Of a stretch of DNA of 6,721 nt, positions 1 through 6,181 are shown piece after piece (position 1 is the stretch's first letter; every line of letters begins with the position of its first letter). The notes under the pieces are model-generated. The model had not been told where the DNA came from, ran no database searches, and was given only the letters and a program-made list of their open reading frames with translations. The translations under genes and the position numbers were made by a program. The stretch spans positions 1-6,721 of the forward strand of contig CAMPIU010000168.1 of the NCBI GenBank assembly GCA_946886545.1, given 5' to 3'. This DNA comes from an uncultured Flavobacteriales bacterium. GTDB lineage: Bacteria; Bacteroidota; Bacteroidia; Flavobacteriales; Crocinitomicaceae.

Positions 1-1114
1 CTTTTACTTCAGGGCTGGGATTTTCACTTCCTTTGCTTTCGGACTTTAATCTGGAAGCGTTGATTCCTTTTGATATCAGGTATTCTTTAATGACTTGGTT
101 ACGTTTGGTATCCATGTCTGCATAAAAATCTTTTTTCTCGGCAAGTTTATCTTCTTCTTCATTGTTGTGTCCAATTACAGTGATTGTCATAGCCGGGTTT
201 TCAGCCATTACTTTTGCAACAATATCAAGAGCAGCTTTTGCTTGTTGAGTAAGATATGTTTTACCGAATGCAAAATAAACTTCTTGCTTTTCGATACGGT
301 CTTTTGTTGACATTTTATCGTTATCAGCAACTTGTTTCATATAAACAGTTGTAGATAATTCATTTTTGTCTTTATCGGCGTCATAACAATTACAATCCTC
401 ATCCTTATCCAACATAGTAACAACTACATCATCAATGTAATAATAAGCTGCAACAATCTGATTGATCTTTGAATCTTTCGGTTTTTTGTTTGTTTCGTAT
501 TTTGTGTCCTGGTCAGAAGTGAAGTTTCCTATCGTAAGGAATTTTTCACCGCCTTCTGCTGTAAAAGTAGCGCACACTTTTTCCCAGTTATAAGAAGCAT
601 TGAATACTTTGTTATCCGGGTGTTGAATCTGCGTTTGGTCAATTAAATGCACTTTTTGATCTGTTCCGAATTCTTTCTTTGAAATATTTGCACCAATCTG
701 ATTACAAGAGTATTTGGAAGATTCCGACAAGGAAACATAGAACGAGATACAGTATTTAACATCTTTTTTCAAAGGTGTTTTTAATTTGGTCATAATGTAA
801 GTTCTTGGCAACTTGTTTCCATAAGAAAAAGCAAAAACTCCGGCGTAATTTTCACCTTCCTTGGCAGCCTCTTTTCCGAAAGCATTTTCTGGAGCACCAA
901 CATCCGGTACTTTTGAATCGCCTAAAAAGTAATCTGCTCTGGCTCCGGTAGGAGATTTCCATCCGGTTGCCAAATCAATTTGACCTAATTTTTTTGGTTT
1001 CCCTGAATTGGATTCGAATCCACCATTATCTACAAGGTTGTCCCCATTTTGTGCAGTTGCAATAAGTGGTAACCCAATTAAAGCACTTAATGCAACAAGT
1101 TTTTTTAGTTTCAT
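1..1114 (-). CDS. OmpA-like secreted envelope protein with N-terminal jelly-roll-like domain (3' end missing)
   Basis: Reading the minus strand from the ATG at 1114 gives 371 uninterrupted codons to the left edge, where the gene is cut. Residues 1-21 form a signal peptide (KLKK, hydrophobic stretch, cleavage likely after ATA). There is no lipobox Cys, so it is probably periplasmic or outer-membrane associated rather than a lipoprotein. NLVDNGGFE at 26-34 is typical of N-terminal beta-sandwich domains in Bacteroidota envelope proteins. A short acidic linker containing CNC precedes an OmpA C-terminal-like domain: VYFAFGKTYLT, then VIGHNN (315-318 GHNN), then TKRNQVIKEYL and the GINASRL segment. 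The family normally reads GHTD and uses that Asp with a downstream Arg to hold peptidoglycan. Here the Asp is Asn (N318) while the Arg is kept (R338), with about five extra residues between. An in-frame ATG at 1129 could add five residues (MKPNS) and would overlap hemE. I prefer 1114 because it gives the cleaner signal peptide. Co-transcription with hemE is likely. Confidence 0.85.
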   Translation of the reverse strand, partial: MKLKKLVALSALIGLPLIATAQNGDNLVDNGGFESNSGKPKKLGQIDLATGWKSPTGARADYFLGDSKVPDVGAPENAFGKEAAKEGENYAGVFAFSYGNKLPRTYIMTKLKTPLKKDVKYCISFYVSLSESSKYSCNQIGANISKKEFGTDQKVHLIDQTQIQHPDNKVFNASYNWEKVCATFTAEGGEKFLTIGNFTSDQDTKYETNKKPKDSKINQIVAAYYYIDDVVVTMLDKDEDCNCYDADKDKNELSTTVYMKQVADNDKMSTKDRIEKQEVYFAFGKTYLTQQAKAALDIVAKVMAENPAMTITVIGHNNEEEDKLAEKKDFYADMDTKRNQVIKEYLISKGINASRLKSESKGSENPSPEVK

Positions 1115-1115
1115 A

Positions 1116-2153
1116 CTATTTGGTTTCATAAGATTTTACAGTTTTAATGAATGTTTTAACCTTTTCTGGGTCGACATCCGGATAAACACCGTGGCCTAAG
1201 TTAACAATATGTCTTTTATTATTGCCGAACGAATTTAACATTTTTATCGTTTCAGTTTCAATACTTTGGTGAGAACCGTACAATGCACAAGGATCTAAAT
1301 TCCCCTGAAGTGTTTTTGAATTACCGACCAAAGATCTCATCGCAGGAATATCCATGTTCCAATCGAGCCCAATAGTATTACAATCCAGTTTTGCCAGTGC
1401 AGGGATAGAAGTGATAGCTCCTTTCGAAAACAAGGTAACAGGAACATCCTCAATAGCTGATGCTATTTGTGATAAATAAGGAAGCGAAAAAGTCGCGTAC
1501 TGCTCTGTTCCTAAAATTCCAGCCCATGAATCGAAAACTTGTATCATACTTGCTCCGGCTTTAACCTGCGCTTTTAAATAAGCGATTGTAATATCTGTGA
1601 TGTGCTGTAGCAATCTATGTGCCAAAGTCGGATTGGTATACAATAATTTTCGGGCTTCACTGAATGTTTTTGAGCCATGCCCCTCAACCATATAACAAAG
1701 AATCGTCCATGGCGCTCCGGCAAAACCAATTACAGGAACGCGGCCATTCAGTTGTTTAACAGTTAAACGAATTGCTTCCAGTACGTAACCCAAACGATCT
1801 TCTACATCAAAATCAAATTCCAGGCGTTTTGCTTCTTCCTCGGACCGGATTGTATGCTCAAACCAGGGGCCACGCTTCTCGATCATTTGGTACGGGATAT
1901 TCATTGCTTCCGGTACTACCAGGATATCCGAAAAGATAATTGCAGCATCTACACCTAAAATATCAACAGGCTGAATAGTTACTTCAGCTGCCAATGCCGG
2001 ATTTTCAACCAATTCTTTAAATCCGCTGACACTCTCGCGAACTGCGCGGTATTCGGGTAAAATCCTTCCCGCCTGGCGCATTAACCAAACCGGGTATCGT
2101 TCAATATCTTCGCCTTTAGCAGCACGTAAGATTAAATCATTTTGCAAATTCAT
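1116..2153 (-). CDS. hemE: Uroporphyrinogen decarboxylase
   Basis: Cytosolic enzyme that removes the four acetate carboxyl groups of uroporphyrinogen III to give coproporphyrinogen III in haem synthesis. It needs no cofactor. The 345-residue length is normal for the family. Signature 1 is seen as [16 protein letters not shown] (21-36), with the substrate-carboxylate-binding arginines R26 and R30. The expected catalytic Asp is D76 in [12 protein letters not shown]. Signature 2 is [16 protein letters not shown] (143-158), containing the conserved Tyr Y154. The conserved His is H321 in [15 protein letters not shown]. The N-terminus [15 protein letters not shown] starts at the usual distance from signature 1, which supports the start at 2153. 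The stop TAG lies 1 bp before the OmpA-like start, so the two are probably one transcript. The upstream neighbour is 55 bp away in the same direction. No other haem gene is present in the window. Confidence 0.98.
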   Translation of the reverse strand: MNLQNDLILRAAKGEDIERYPVWLMRQAGRILPEYRAVRESVSGFKELVENPALAAEVTIQPVDILGVDAAIIFSDILVVPEAMNIPYQMIEKRGPWFEHTIRSEEEAKRLEFDFDVEDRLGYVLEAIRLTVKQLNGRVPVIGFAGAPWTILCYMVEGHGSKTFSEARKLLYTNPTLAHRLLQHITDITIAYLKAQVKAGASMIQVFDSWAGILGTEQYATFSLPYLSQIASAIEDVPVTLFSKGAITSIPALAKLDCNTIGLDWNMDIPAMRSLVGNSKTLQGNLDPCALYGSHQSIETETIKMLNSFGNNKRHIVNLGHGVYPDVDPEKVKTFIKTVKSYETK

Positions 2154-2158
2154 CGATG

Positions 2159-2166
2159 CAAAAATA
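2159..2166 (-). promoter_or_regulatory. Putative -7 box for hemE (TATTTTTG), almost abutting the start codon
   Basis: On the minus strand the sequence reads TATTTTTG-CATCG-ATG, a full match to the Bacteroidota TAnnTTTG element only 5 bp from the hemE start. I found no TTG at the usual 19-21 bp upstream. If it is used, transcription would begin at or within a few bases of the ATG, leaving little or no 5' leader. hemE could instead, or also, be transcribed from the promoter of the upstream gene. Confidence 0.55.
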
Positions 2167-2185
2167 AGGTTTTATGGATAAAAAG

Positions 2186-2622
2186 TTGGAACGAAAGATT
2201 AGGAAAGTTTATTCTAAGTCAAACTCTTCCAAAACTTCTTTCATATGTTCATCATCGAGTATTTCCGAGTGTTTGAAGTTTTTTTGAAAAAGAGCTCCTT
2301 TTCGATGGTGTTTCTTATTATACGACTGAGCGTAGCTATTGAATAAATCAGACATTTTGCGGCTGAGGAATTTAGTAGATTGAAAAGGTTGTTTTGCCAG
2401 ATTTTTTAAAATTTGGATGTTATTGAATTCTATTACAAGATGGAATTCAGTAGGAGTAAATTTTAATGCATGAAGTTGACCAATGGGACCTAAATACTTT
2501 TCAATTTTAGTTTGGAATAATGCGCAGTCGTCGCTTTGTCTGAATAATAATTCCGGTTGGACAGAAGAATTGTGAATGTAATATGTGAAAGTAGCTTCCA
2601 TGAATGTGATTTTGGAACGAAA
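2186..2622. repeat. 11-bp direct repeat flanking the transposase-like gene
   Basis: TTGGAACGAAA occurs identically at 2186-2196 and 2612-2622, about 12 and 10 bp outside the two ends of the 130-codon gene. The right copy overlaps that gene's -7 box. The left copy lies 19 bp upstream of the hemE -7 box. It may be a duplicated target or element end, a shared operator, or chance in AT-rich sequence. Single-strand HUH transposases do not normally make target duplications, so an insertion reading is not simple. Confidence 0.4.
2209..2601 (-). CDS. Transposase-like protein (REP-associated/IS200 type fold), apparently catalytically dead
   Basis: A 130-residue protein with the layout of the Y1 (HUH) transposase domain of REP-associated transposases: an opening strand (TYYIHNSSV, 6-14), a helix with the KIEKYLGPIG segment, a central strand carrying the HUH site, a helix ending SYAQSYNKKH (89-98), and the characteristic GALFQKNFK (102-110), which corresponds to G-H-L-F/W-Q-G-R-F in the family. 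The normal PNHFHLL site reads PTEFHLV here: the first His is replaced by Glu (E52) and only H54 remains. Family members continue into a helix with the catalytic Tyr (YIHxNP). By alignment by eye this position is E126, and the protein stops four residues later. Loss of both metal-site and nucleophile residues with an intact frame suggests a retained DNA- or RNA-binding role rather than transposition. It has its own good promoter. No terminal repeats of an element were identified with confidence. Confidence 0.75.
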   Translation of the reverse strand: MEATFTYYIHNSSVQPELLFRQSDDCALFQTKIEKYLGPIGQLHALKFTPTEFHLVIEFNNIQILKNLAKQPFQSTKFLSRKMSDLFNSYAQSYNKKHHRKGALFQKNFKHSEILDDEHMKEVLEEFDLE

Positions 2623-2648
2623 TTAAAATGGATGATTGAGAAAACCAA
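2618..2648 (-). promoter_or_regulatory. Promoter of the transposase-like gene
   Basis: Minus strand: TTG (2648-2646), 20-bp spacer, then TAATTTCG (2625-2618), 16 bp before the ATG. This is the best two-part match in the window to the Bacteroidota promoter (TTG, 19-21 bp, TAnnTTTG), with one mismatch in the -7 box. A 9-bp inverted repeat, TTAAAATGG (2623-2631) with CCATTTTAA (2660-2668), surrounds the spacer and could be an operator. Confidence 0.55.
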
Positions 2649-2681
2649 CTAAAATTCACCCATTTTAAAGTGTCAAAATTG

Positions 2682-2704
2682 TTCTAGGGTTATAAACCCT
2701 AGAA
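2682..2704. terminator. Perfect 10-bp-stem hairpin between ung and the transposase-like gene
   Basis: TTCTAGGGTT (2682-2691) and AACCCTAGAA (2695-2704) are exact reverse complements around a 3-base loop. The hairpin lies 47 bp past the ung stop in the direction of ung transcription, so it most likely ends that transcript. The following bases on the minus strand (CAATTTTGA) give only a four-T run, so it is not a textbook intrinsic terminator. A six-T run lies 14 nt beyond the hairpin on the other strand (AACTTTTTTGG). Alternatives are a REP-like palindrome or a protein-binding site. Confidence 0.5.
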
Positions 2705-2750
2705 GGGTCATTAACTTTTTTGGAGTTATATTTCATGTAAGCGCGCGAAG

Positions 2751-3425
2751 CTAAGCCCACTTTATCATCTCTATCCCCCTCTTCTCTAAAATCTCATTGA
2801 CATTTGAAAAAGGCTTGCTTCCGAAAAATCCGCGATACGCTGATAAAGGAGATGGATGGGGTGCTTTGAGAATAAAGTGTTTGTCGGGATTTACCCGCGC
2901 GGCCTTTGCCTGTGCCGGTGATCCCCACAATACAAAGATCACTCCTTCCAACTGATCATTAATGGTTTGGATCACATCATCCGTGAATTTCTCCCAGCCC
3001 TGGTTCGCATGTGAAAGCGGTTGACCTTCCCTTACCGTTAGAATCGAGTTCAGCAATAAAACTCCCTGCCTAGCCCAGTGATTCAAATCTCCGTTCGGAG
3101 GCGCCGGAACTCCCAGATCATCTTCCAGTTCTTTGAAAATATTTTGCAAACTTTTCGGTAACGGACGCACATGCGAATCGCAGCTAAAACACAAGCCGTG
3201 TGCATGACCTCTTGTTGGATACGGATCCTGGCCCAAAACCACCACTTTGATCTGGTCAAAGGGACAACTGTCAAAAGCCCTGAAAATATACTTTCCTTCA
3301 GGGAAAATTTGATTGGGATATCGCTGATATTCTTCTTTTACGAAATGCGCCAGTTTTTCAAAATAAGGTGCTTCAAACGACGGATGTAGAGCTTTTTCCC
3401 ATGAAGGATGTATCGAAACTTTCAT
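2751..3425 (-). CDS. ung: Uracil-DNA glycosylase, family 1
   Basis: Excises uracil from DNA, arising by cytosine deamination or dUTP misincorporation, as the first step of base-excision repair in the cytoplasm. The 224-residue length is normal. The water-activating loop is LGQDPYPTRGHAHGLCFS (64-81), with catalytic Asp D67 and the uracil-stacking F80. The family's usual GQDPYH has Pro at the sixth position here (P70), a variant I believe occurs in other family members. GVLLLNSILTVREGQPLSHA carries the uracil-recognition Asn. The minor-groove loop is HPSPLSAYRGFFGSKPFS, with catalytic His H190. The N-terminus MKVSIHPSWEKAL starts at the usual distance before the catalytic loop, supporting the start at 3425. 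It is divergent from the porP/sprF-like gene, sharing a 55-bp promoter region. It is not obviously co-transcribed with anything, since a strong hairpin follows. Confidence 0.97.
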   Translation of the reverse strand: MKVSIHPSWEKALHPSFEAPYFEKLAHFVKEEYQRYPNQIFPEGKYIFRAFDSCPFDQIKVVVLGQDPYPTRGHAHGLCFSCDSHVRPLPKSLQNIFKELEDDLGVPAPPNGDLNHWARQGVLLLNSILTVREGQPLSHANQGWEKFTDDVIQTINDQLEGVIFVLWGSPAQAKAARVNPDKHFILKAPHPSPLSAYRGFFGSKPFSNVNEILEKRGIEMIKWA

Positions 3426-3429
3426 TCGA

Positions 3430-3437
3430 CGAAGATA
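3430..3437 (-). promoter_or_regulatory. Putative -7 box for ung (TATCTTCG)
   Basis: Minus strand TATCTTCG matches TAnnTTTG at all but one fixed base and lies 4 bp before the ung ATG, so a transcript from it would have almost no leader. No TTG was found at 19-21 bp; the nearest is 24 bp upstream (3464-3462). Confidence 0.4.
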
Positions 3438-3453
3438 ATTAATCTGTTTTTAC

Positions 3454-3461
3454 TATGTTCG
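3454..3461 (+). promoter_or_regulatory. Putative -7 box for the porP/sprF-like gene (TATGTTCG)
   Basis: TATGTTCG differs from TAnnTTTG at one fixed base and ends 19 bp before the ATG at 3481, a normal leader distance. The segment between the two start codons holds this box and the oppositely facing ung box 16 bp apart, so the two promoters may interfere or be co-regulated. No matching TTG upstream. Confidence 0.4.
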
Positions 3462-3480
3462 CAATCTAAATTGAAAATGG

Positions 3481-4380
3481 ATGAACCTAATACGCTTTTT
3501 TATCACTTTAATCACCGGATTGATTCTTTCTACTAATTCCAATGCTCAACAAGAGCCAAGAAGTGCGTTCTTCTGGAATAATTACATGCATACCAATCCC
3601 GCAATGACCGGGTCCGTTTATAAGCACCATGCCAACGTACAATGGCGGAACCAATGGGTAAATACTAACGGTGCTCCTACCACTTTGTGGCTAAATTATG
3701 CCATGAAACTGGATTCGATCAATAGTGGAGTTGGGGTGAGTTATGAATACGATGTGATCGGGTTTAATAAATCACACACAGCCCTATTATCATATGCTTA
3801 CCATCTTCCGATAAAAAATATGTTTTTGTCTTTTGGAGCTTCTGCAGGTGTGAAAACTATGAAAATAAAAGGAACTGATTTTATTTTTTCATCACAAGCT
3901 CCGCAGGACCCACTATTTTTTGAAGACAGGCAGCTAAACCCGGTTTTCCAATGCGATTTTGGATTGGCACTACATGCAGAAAACTGGAACATAGGTCTAA
4001 GTGCAACTCAGCTAAACGGTTCAAAATTCCGGGATCCGTATTTTCCATTAAAAAATGAACCTCATTTCTGGCTGTTTGCAGATTATACATTTAGTTTGGG
4101 AGAAAAGTGGAAACTGACACCAAGATTACAATCGTATACTGACGGAAACAGGATTTGTTCTTCCCTTGCGTTAATCGCAGAGTTTAATGATAATTTATGG
4201 TTTGGTGTTGCAGGATCTATTCCAAGTAATGGGGGGAGATATGCTATCGGACCAATGATTGGTTATGATATAGTTGGGAAATTTAGAATAGGTTATACCT
4301 ATGAATTTTGGTTTAGTAATTCACCTAGTTTATATAATGATGGAACCCACGAAATCATTCTTTCTTATCAGTTGAAATAA
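3481..4380 (+). CDS. PorP/SprF family outer-membrane protein (type IX secretion associated)
   Basis: A 299-residue protein with a signal peptide (cleavage likely after NSNA, residue 22) and a body of alternating hydrophobic strands expected to form an outer-membrane beta-barrel. Family hallmarks seen are NNYMHTNPAMTGS (33-45), WRNQW (55-59), GAPTT (64-68), and the ending NDGTHEIILSYQL, which matches the family's closing G-(T/S)-HEI-(M/I)-LSY strand. Length is normal for the family. PorP in Porphyromonas and SprF in Flavobacterium take part in type IX secretion. Many paralogues pair with a large secreted adhesin encoded next door and help export or anchor it. No such partner is adjacent here (ung upstream, prfC downstream), so this looks like an orphan paralogue and its cargo cannot be named. 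An out-of-frame ATG at 3477 was set aside; the 3481 start gives the signal peptide directly. Confidence 0.9.
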   Translation: MNLIRFFITLITGLILSTNSNAQQEPRSAFFWNNYMHTNPAMTGSVYKHHANVQWRNQWVNTNGAPTTLWLNYAMKLDSINSGVGVSYEYDVIGFNKSHTALLSYAYHLPIKNMFLSFGASAGVKTMKIKGTDFIFSSQAPQDPLFFEDRQLNPVFQCDFGLALHAENWNIGLSATQLNGSKFRDPYFPLKNEPHFWLFADYTFSLGEKWKLTPRLQSYTDGNRICSSLALIAEFNDNLWFGVAGSIPSNGGRYAIGPMIGYDIVGKFRIGYTYEFWFSNSPSLYNDGTHEIILSYQLK

Positions 4381-4397
4381 TCTGATTTTAATTTTTT
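4367..4397 (+). terminator. Weak candidate terminator of the porP/sprF-like gene
   Basis: ATCAG (4367-4371) can pair with CTGAT (4382-4386) around a 10-base loop containing the stop codon, followed by a T-rich tract TTTTAATTTTTT. The stem is only 5 bp, so support is limited. Confidence 0.3.
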
Positions 4398-4430
4398 CAG
4401 TATAAGTGTTGCTGAATATAATAGTAAACT

Positions 4431-4460
4431 TCTGCGTTCCTCTGCGTCCCTCCGTGGGAG
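4431..4460. repeat. Three imperfect 10-bp tandem units (TCTGCGTTCC type)
   Basis: Consecutive units are TCTGCGTTCC, TCTGCGTCCC and TCCGTGGGAG. The first two differ by one base and the third is degenerate; TCCC and GGGA in the last part can pair. This wording resembles C/T-G-rich intergenic repeats I recall from many bacterial genomes, but copy number in this genome cannot be seen from one window. Confidence 0.5.
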
Positions 4461-4475
4461 ATATTCAATCCGTAT

Positions 4476-4491
4476 CCCGATAGCTATCGGG
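4476..4491. repeat. 16-bp perfect palindrome CCCGATAGCTATCGGG
   Basis: CCCGATAG is followed immediately by its exact reverse complement CTATCGGG. It is GC-rich at the ends within an AT-rich intergenic region and is not followed by a T run, so it does not look like a terminator. I recall this or a very similar palindrome as a dispersed intergenic repeat in Bacteroidota, so a REP-like element is the preferred reading. A dimeric regulator's site is the alternative. Confidence 0.6.
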
Positions 4492-4498
4492 GTGGCAT

Positions 4499-4512
4499 CG
4501 TAATTCGTAATT
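4499..4512. repeat. Tandem 7-bp repeat CGTAATT x2
   Basis: CGTAATTCGTAATT, preceded 8 bp away by the 16-bp palindrome and followed by a related CGTATT at the prfC -7 box. Short ATTCGTAATT tandems are, from memory, frequent intergenic repeats. Only two full units are present here. Confidence 0.45.
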
Positions 4513-4519
4513 GATTTCG

Positions 4520-4527
4520 TATTTTTG
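4520..4527 (+). promoter_or_regulatory. Putative -7 box for prfC (TATTTTTG)
   Basis: Full match to TAnnTTTG, followed by CACCC and ending 19 bp before the prfC ATG. No TTG 19-21 bp upstream; that position falls at the edge of the repeat cluster. The leader AATAAACAGCAATC is A-rich, as is usual for Bacteroidota starts that lack a Shine-Dalgarno sequence. Confidence 0.6.
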
Positions 4528-4546
4528 CACCCAATAAACAGCAATC

Positions 4547-6151
4547 ATGAGCAACGACGTAGAAATTGAAAAGCGCAGAACCTTCGGTATTATCTCGCAT
4601 CCCGATGCAGGTAAAACAACATTGACTGAAAAGTTATTGCTTTTCGGTGGTGCAATTCAATCTGCGGGTGCTGTAAAGAACAATAAGATCAAGAAGACAG
4701 CTACTTCGGATTTCATGGAGATTGAAAAACAACGTGGAATCTCGGTTGCAACTTCCGTAATGGCTTTTGAATATTCCGGCAAACAGATCAATATCCTGGA
4801 TACTCCCGGTCACAAGGATTTTGCTGAAGATACCTACAGAACTCTGACAGCTGTCGATAGTGTGATCCTGGTGATTGACTGTGCAAACGGGGTAGAGGAA
4901 CAGACAAAACGATTGATGGAAGTTTGTCGTATGCGTAAAACGCCGGTAATCATCTTTATCAATAAAATGGACCGGGAAGGAAAAGATCCCTTTGAATTGT
5001 TGGATGAGTTGGAATCATCTTTGGATATTCATGTTCGTCCTTTGGCTTGGCCGATTGGTATGGGAGATCGCTTCAAAGGAGTTTATAATATTTACGATAA
5101 GAATATCAACTTATTTGCTGCAAATAAAACAAAAATTTCTACGGATATCGTTTCTCTTTCAGATATCAATTCAGCCGAACTGGATGAGTTGGTCGGAGAG
5201 AAACCAGCAGCAGAATTAAGAGAAGAATTGGAAACGATCGAAGGTGTCTACGATGCTTTTGATCGCGATGCATACCTTTCCGGGGATGTTGCTCCGGTTT
5301 TCTTCGGATCGGCAGTAAACAATTTCGGAGTAAAAGAATTGCTGGATACATTTGTTCGTATTTCTCCTTCCCCAAGAGGAAGAGATGCAGATACAAAAAG
5401 GGTCGAACCATCGGATAAGAAGTTCTCAGGCTTTGTATTTAAAATTCACGCGAACTTAGATCCGAAACACCGCGACCGTATTGCTTTCCTGCGAATTGTT
5501 TCCGGGAAATTTGAACGAAATACATTTTATAATCACGTGCGTTTGGATAAGAAATTCAAATTTCCGAATCCTACATCATTTATGGCGCAGGATAAAAGTG
5601 TGATTGATGAAGCTTACCCCGGTGATGTAATCGGTTTATACGATACAGGTAACTTTAAGATCGGTGATACTTTAAATGAGGGAGAAAACTTCATGTTTAA
5701 GGGAATTCCAAGCTTTTCACCCGAACTTTTCCAGGAACTGGAGAATTTGGATCCGATGAAATCCAAGCAATTGGAAAAAGGAGTTTCCCAGTTAATGGAC
5801 GAAGGAGTAGCGCAGTTATTCATTCAGCAGCCCGGAAACAGAAAGATCATTGGTACAGTCGGACAGTTGCAGTTTGAAGTAATAGCTTACCGTTTGGATC
5901 ATGAATACGGAGCGAAATGTCGTTTTGTTCCTAAAAGCTATCACAAGGCTTGCTGGGTCACTACCGATAATGAAGACCAGTTGAAAGACTTCATGCGTGC
6001 AAAATCACAGTATTTGGCAAAAGATAAAGACGGTAATCTGGTATTCCTGGCTGAAACTTCATTCTTGCTTCAAATGGCAGAAAAAGACTACCCGGATTTG
6101 ACTTTCCATACAACCAGCGAATTCAAATTAGAAGCGAAACACGCGAATTAA
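4547..6151 (+). CDS. prfC: Peptide chain release factor 3 (RF3), translational GTPase
   Basis: A GTPase that acts on the ribosome after peptide release to recycle RF1 and RF2. The 534-residue length is close to E. coli RF3 (529), and the sequence aligns end to end by eye. The P-loop is HPDAGKTT (18-25), followed by the RF3-type [12 protein letters not shown]. The switch I region is [13 protein letters not shown] (60-72). G3 is DTPGH (85-89) and G4 is NKMD (139-142). [17 protein letters not shown] leads into domain 2, with [20 protein letters not shown]. Domain 3 contains [15 protein letters not shown], and the protein ends at the family's [12 protein letters not shown] region. [13 protein letters not shown] and the overall layout distinguish it from elongation factor G, which is longer and has extra domains. 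The start [20 protein letters not shown] fits the family N-terminus. It is probably monocistronic: the next gene is 226 bp away with its own promoter. Confidence 0.98.
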   Translation: MSNDVEIEKRRTFGIISHPDAGKTTLTEKLLLFGGAIQSAGAVKNNKIKKTATSDFMEIEKQRGISVATSVMAFEYSGKQINILDTPGHKDFAEDTYRTLTAVDSVILVIDCANGVEEQTKRLMEVCRMRKTPVIIFINKMDREGKDPFELLDELESSLDIHVRPLAWPIGMGDRFKGVYNIYDKNINLFAANKTKISTDIVSLSDINSAELDELVGEKPAAELREELETIEGVYDAFDRDAYLSGDVAPVFFGSAVNNFGVKELLDTFVRISPSPRGRDADTKRVEPSDKKFSGFVFKIHANLDPKHRDRIAFLRIVSGKFERNTFYNHVRLDKKFKFPNPTSFMAQDKSVIDEAYPGDVIGLYDTGNFKIGDTLNEGENFMFKGIPSFSPELFQELENLDPMKSKQLEKGVSQLMDEGVAQLFIQQPGNRKIIGTVGQLQFEVIAYRLDHEYGAKCRFVPKSYHKACWVTTDNEDQLKDFMRAKSQYLAKDKDGNLVFLAETSFLLQMAEKDYPDLTFHTTSEFKLEAKHAN

Positions 6152-6163
6152 GTTGAATTTGCG
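6142..6163 (+). terminator. Candidate stem-loop over the prfC stop codon
   Basis: CGCGAATT (6142-6149) pairs with AATTTGCG (6156-6163), 8 bp including one G-U pair, loop AAGTTG, followed by TTTCCCC. It could stop or stabilise the prfC transcript. The short T run argues against a strong intrinsic terminator. Confidence 0.35.
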
Positions 6164-6181
6164 TTTCCCCTTCGGAGAAGT

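Noticed and set aside
95..310. Plus-strand open frame antisense to the OmpA-like gene
   Set aside because: It reads as low-complexity Phe/Cys-rich protein with no domain, and lies wholly within a well-supported gene on the other strand.
2160..2208. Frameshifted continuation of the transposase-like gene, giving back the missing Tyr helix
   Set aside because: In another frame the sequence after the stop reads LFIHKTL, superficially like YIHLNP, but the surrounding residues do not match and the stretch overlaps the hemE promoter. I treat the short form as genuine.
3215..3220. ung treated as inactive because GQDPYH reads GQDPYP
   Set aside because: The catalytic Asp and the HPSPLS His are present, and the His-to-Pro change is tolerated in other family 1 enzymes as far as I recall, so it is not a sign of decay.
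4381..4546. CRISPR-like or tRNA-like content in the repeat-rich intergenic region
   Set aside because: Repeats are too short and contiguous, with no spacers; no cloverleaf could be drawn.
5166..5411. Minus-strand open frame inside prfC
   Set aside because: The prfC frame there matches RF3 throughout; the antisense product has no recognisable features and no promoter box.
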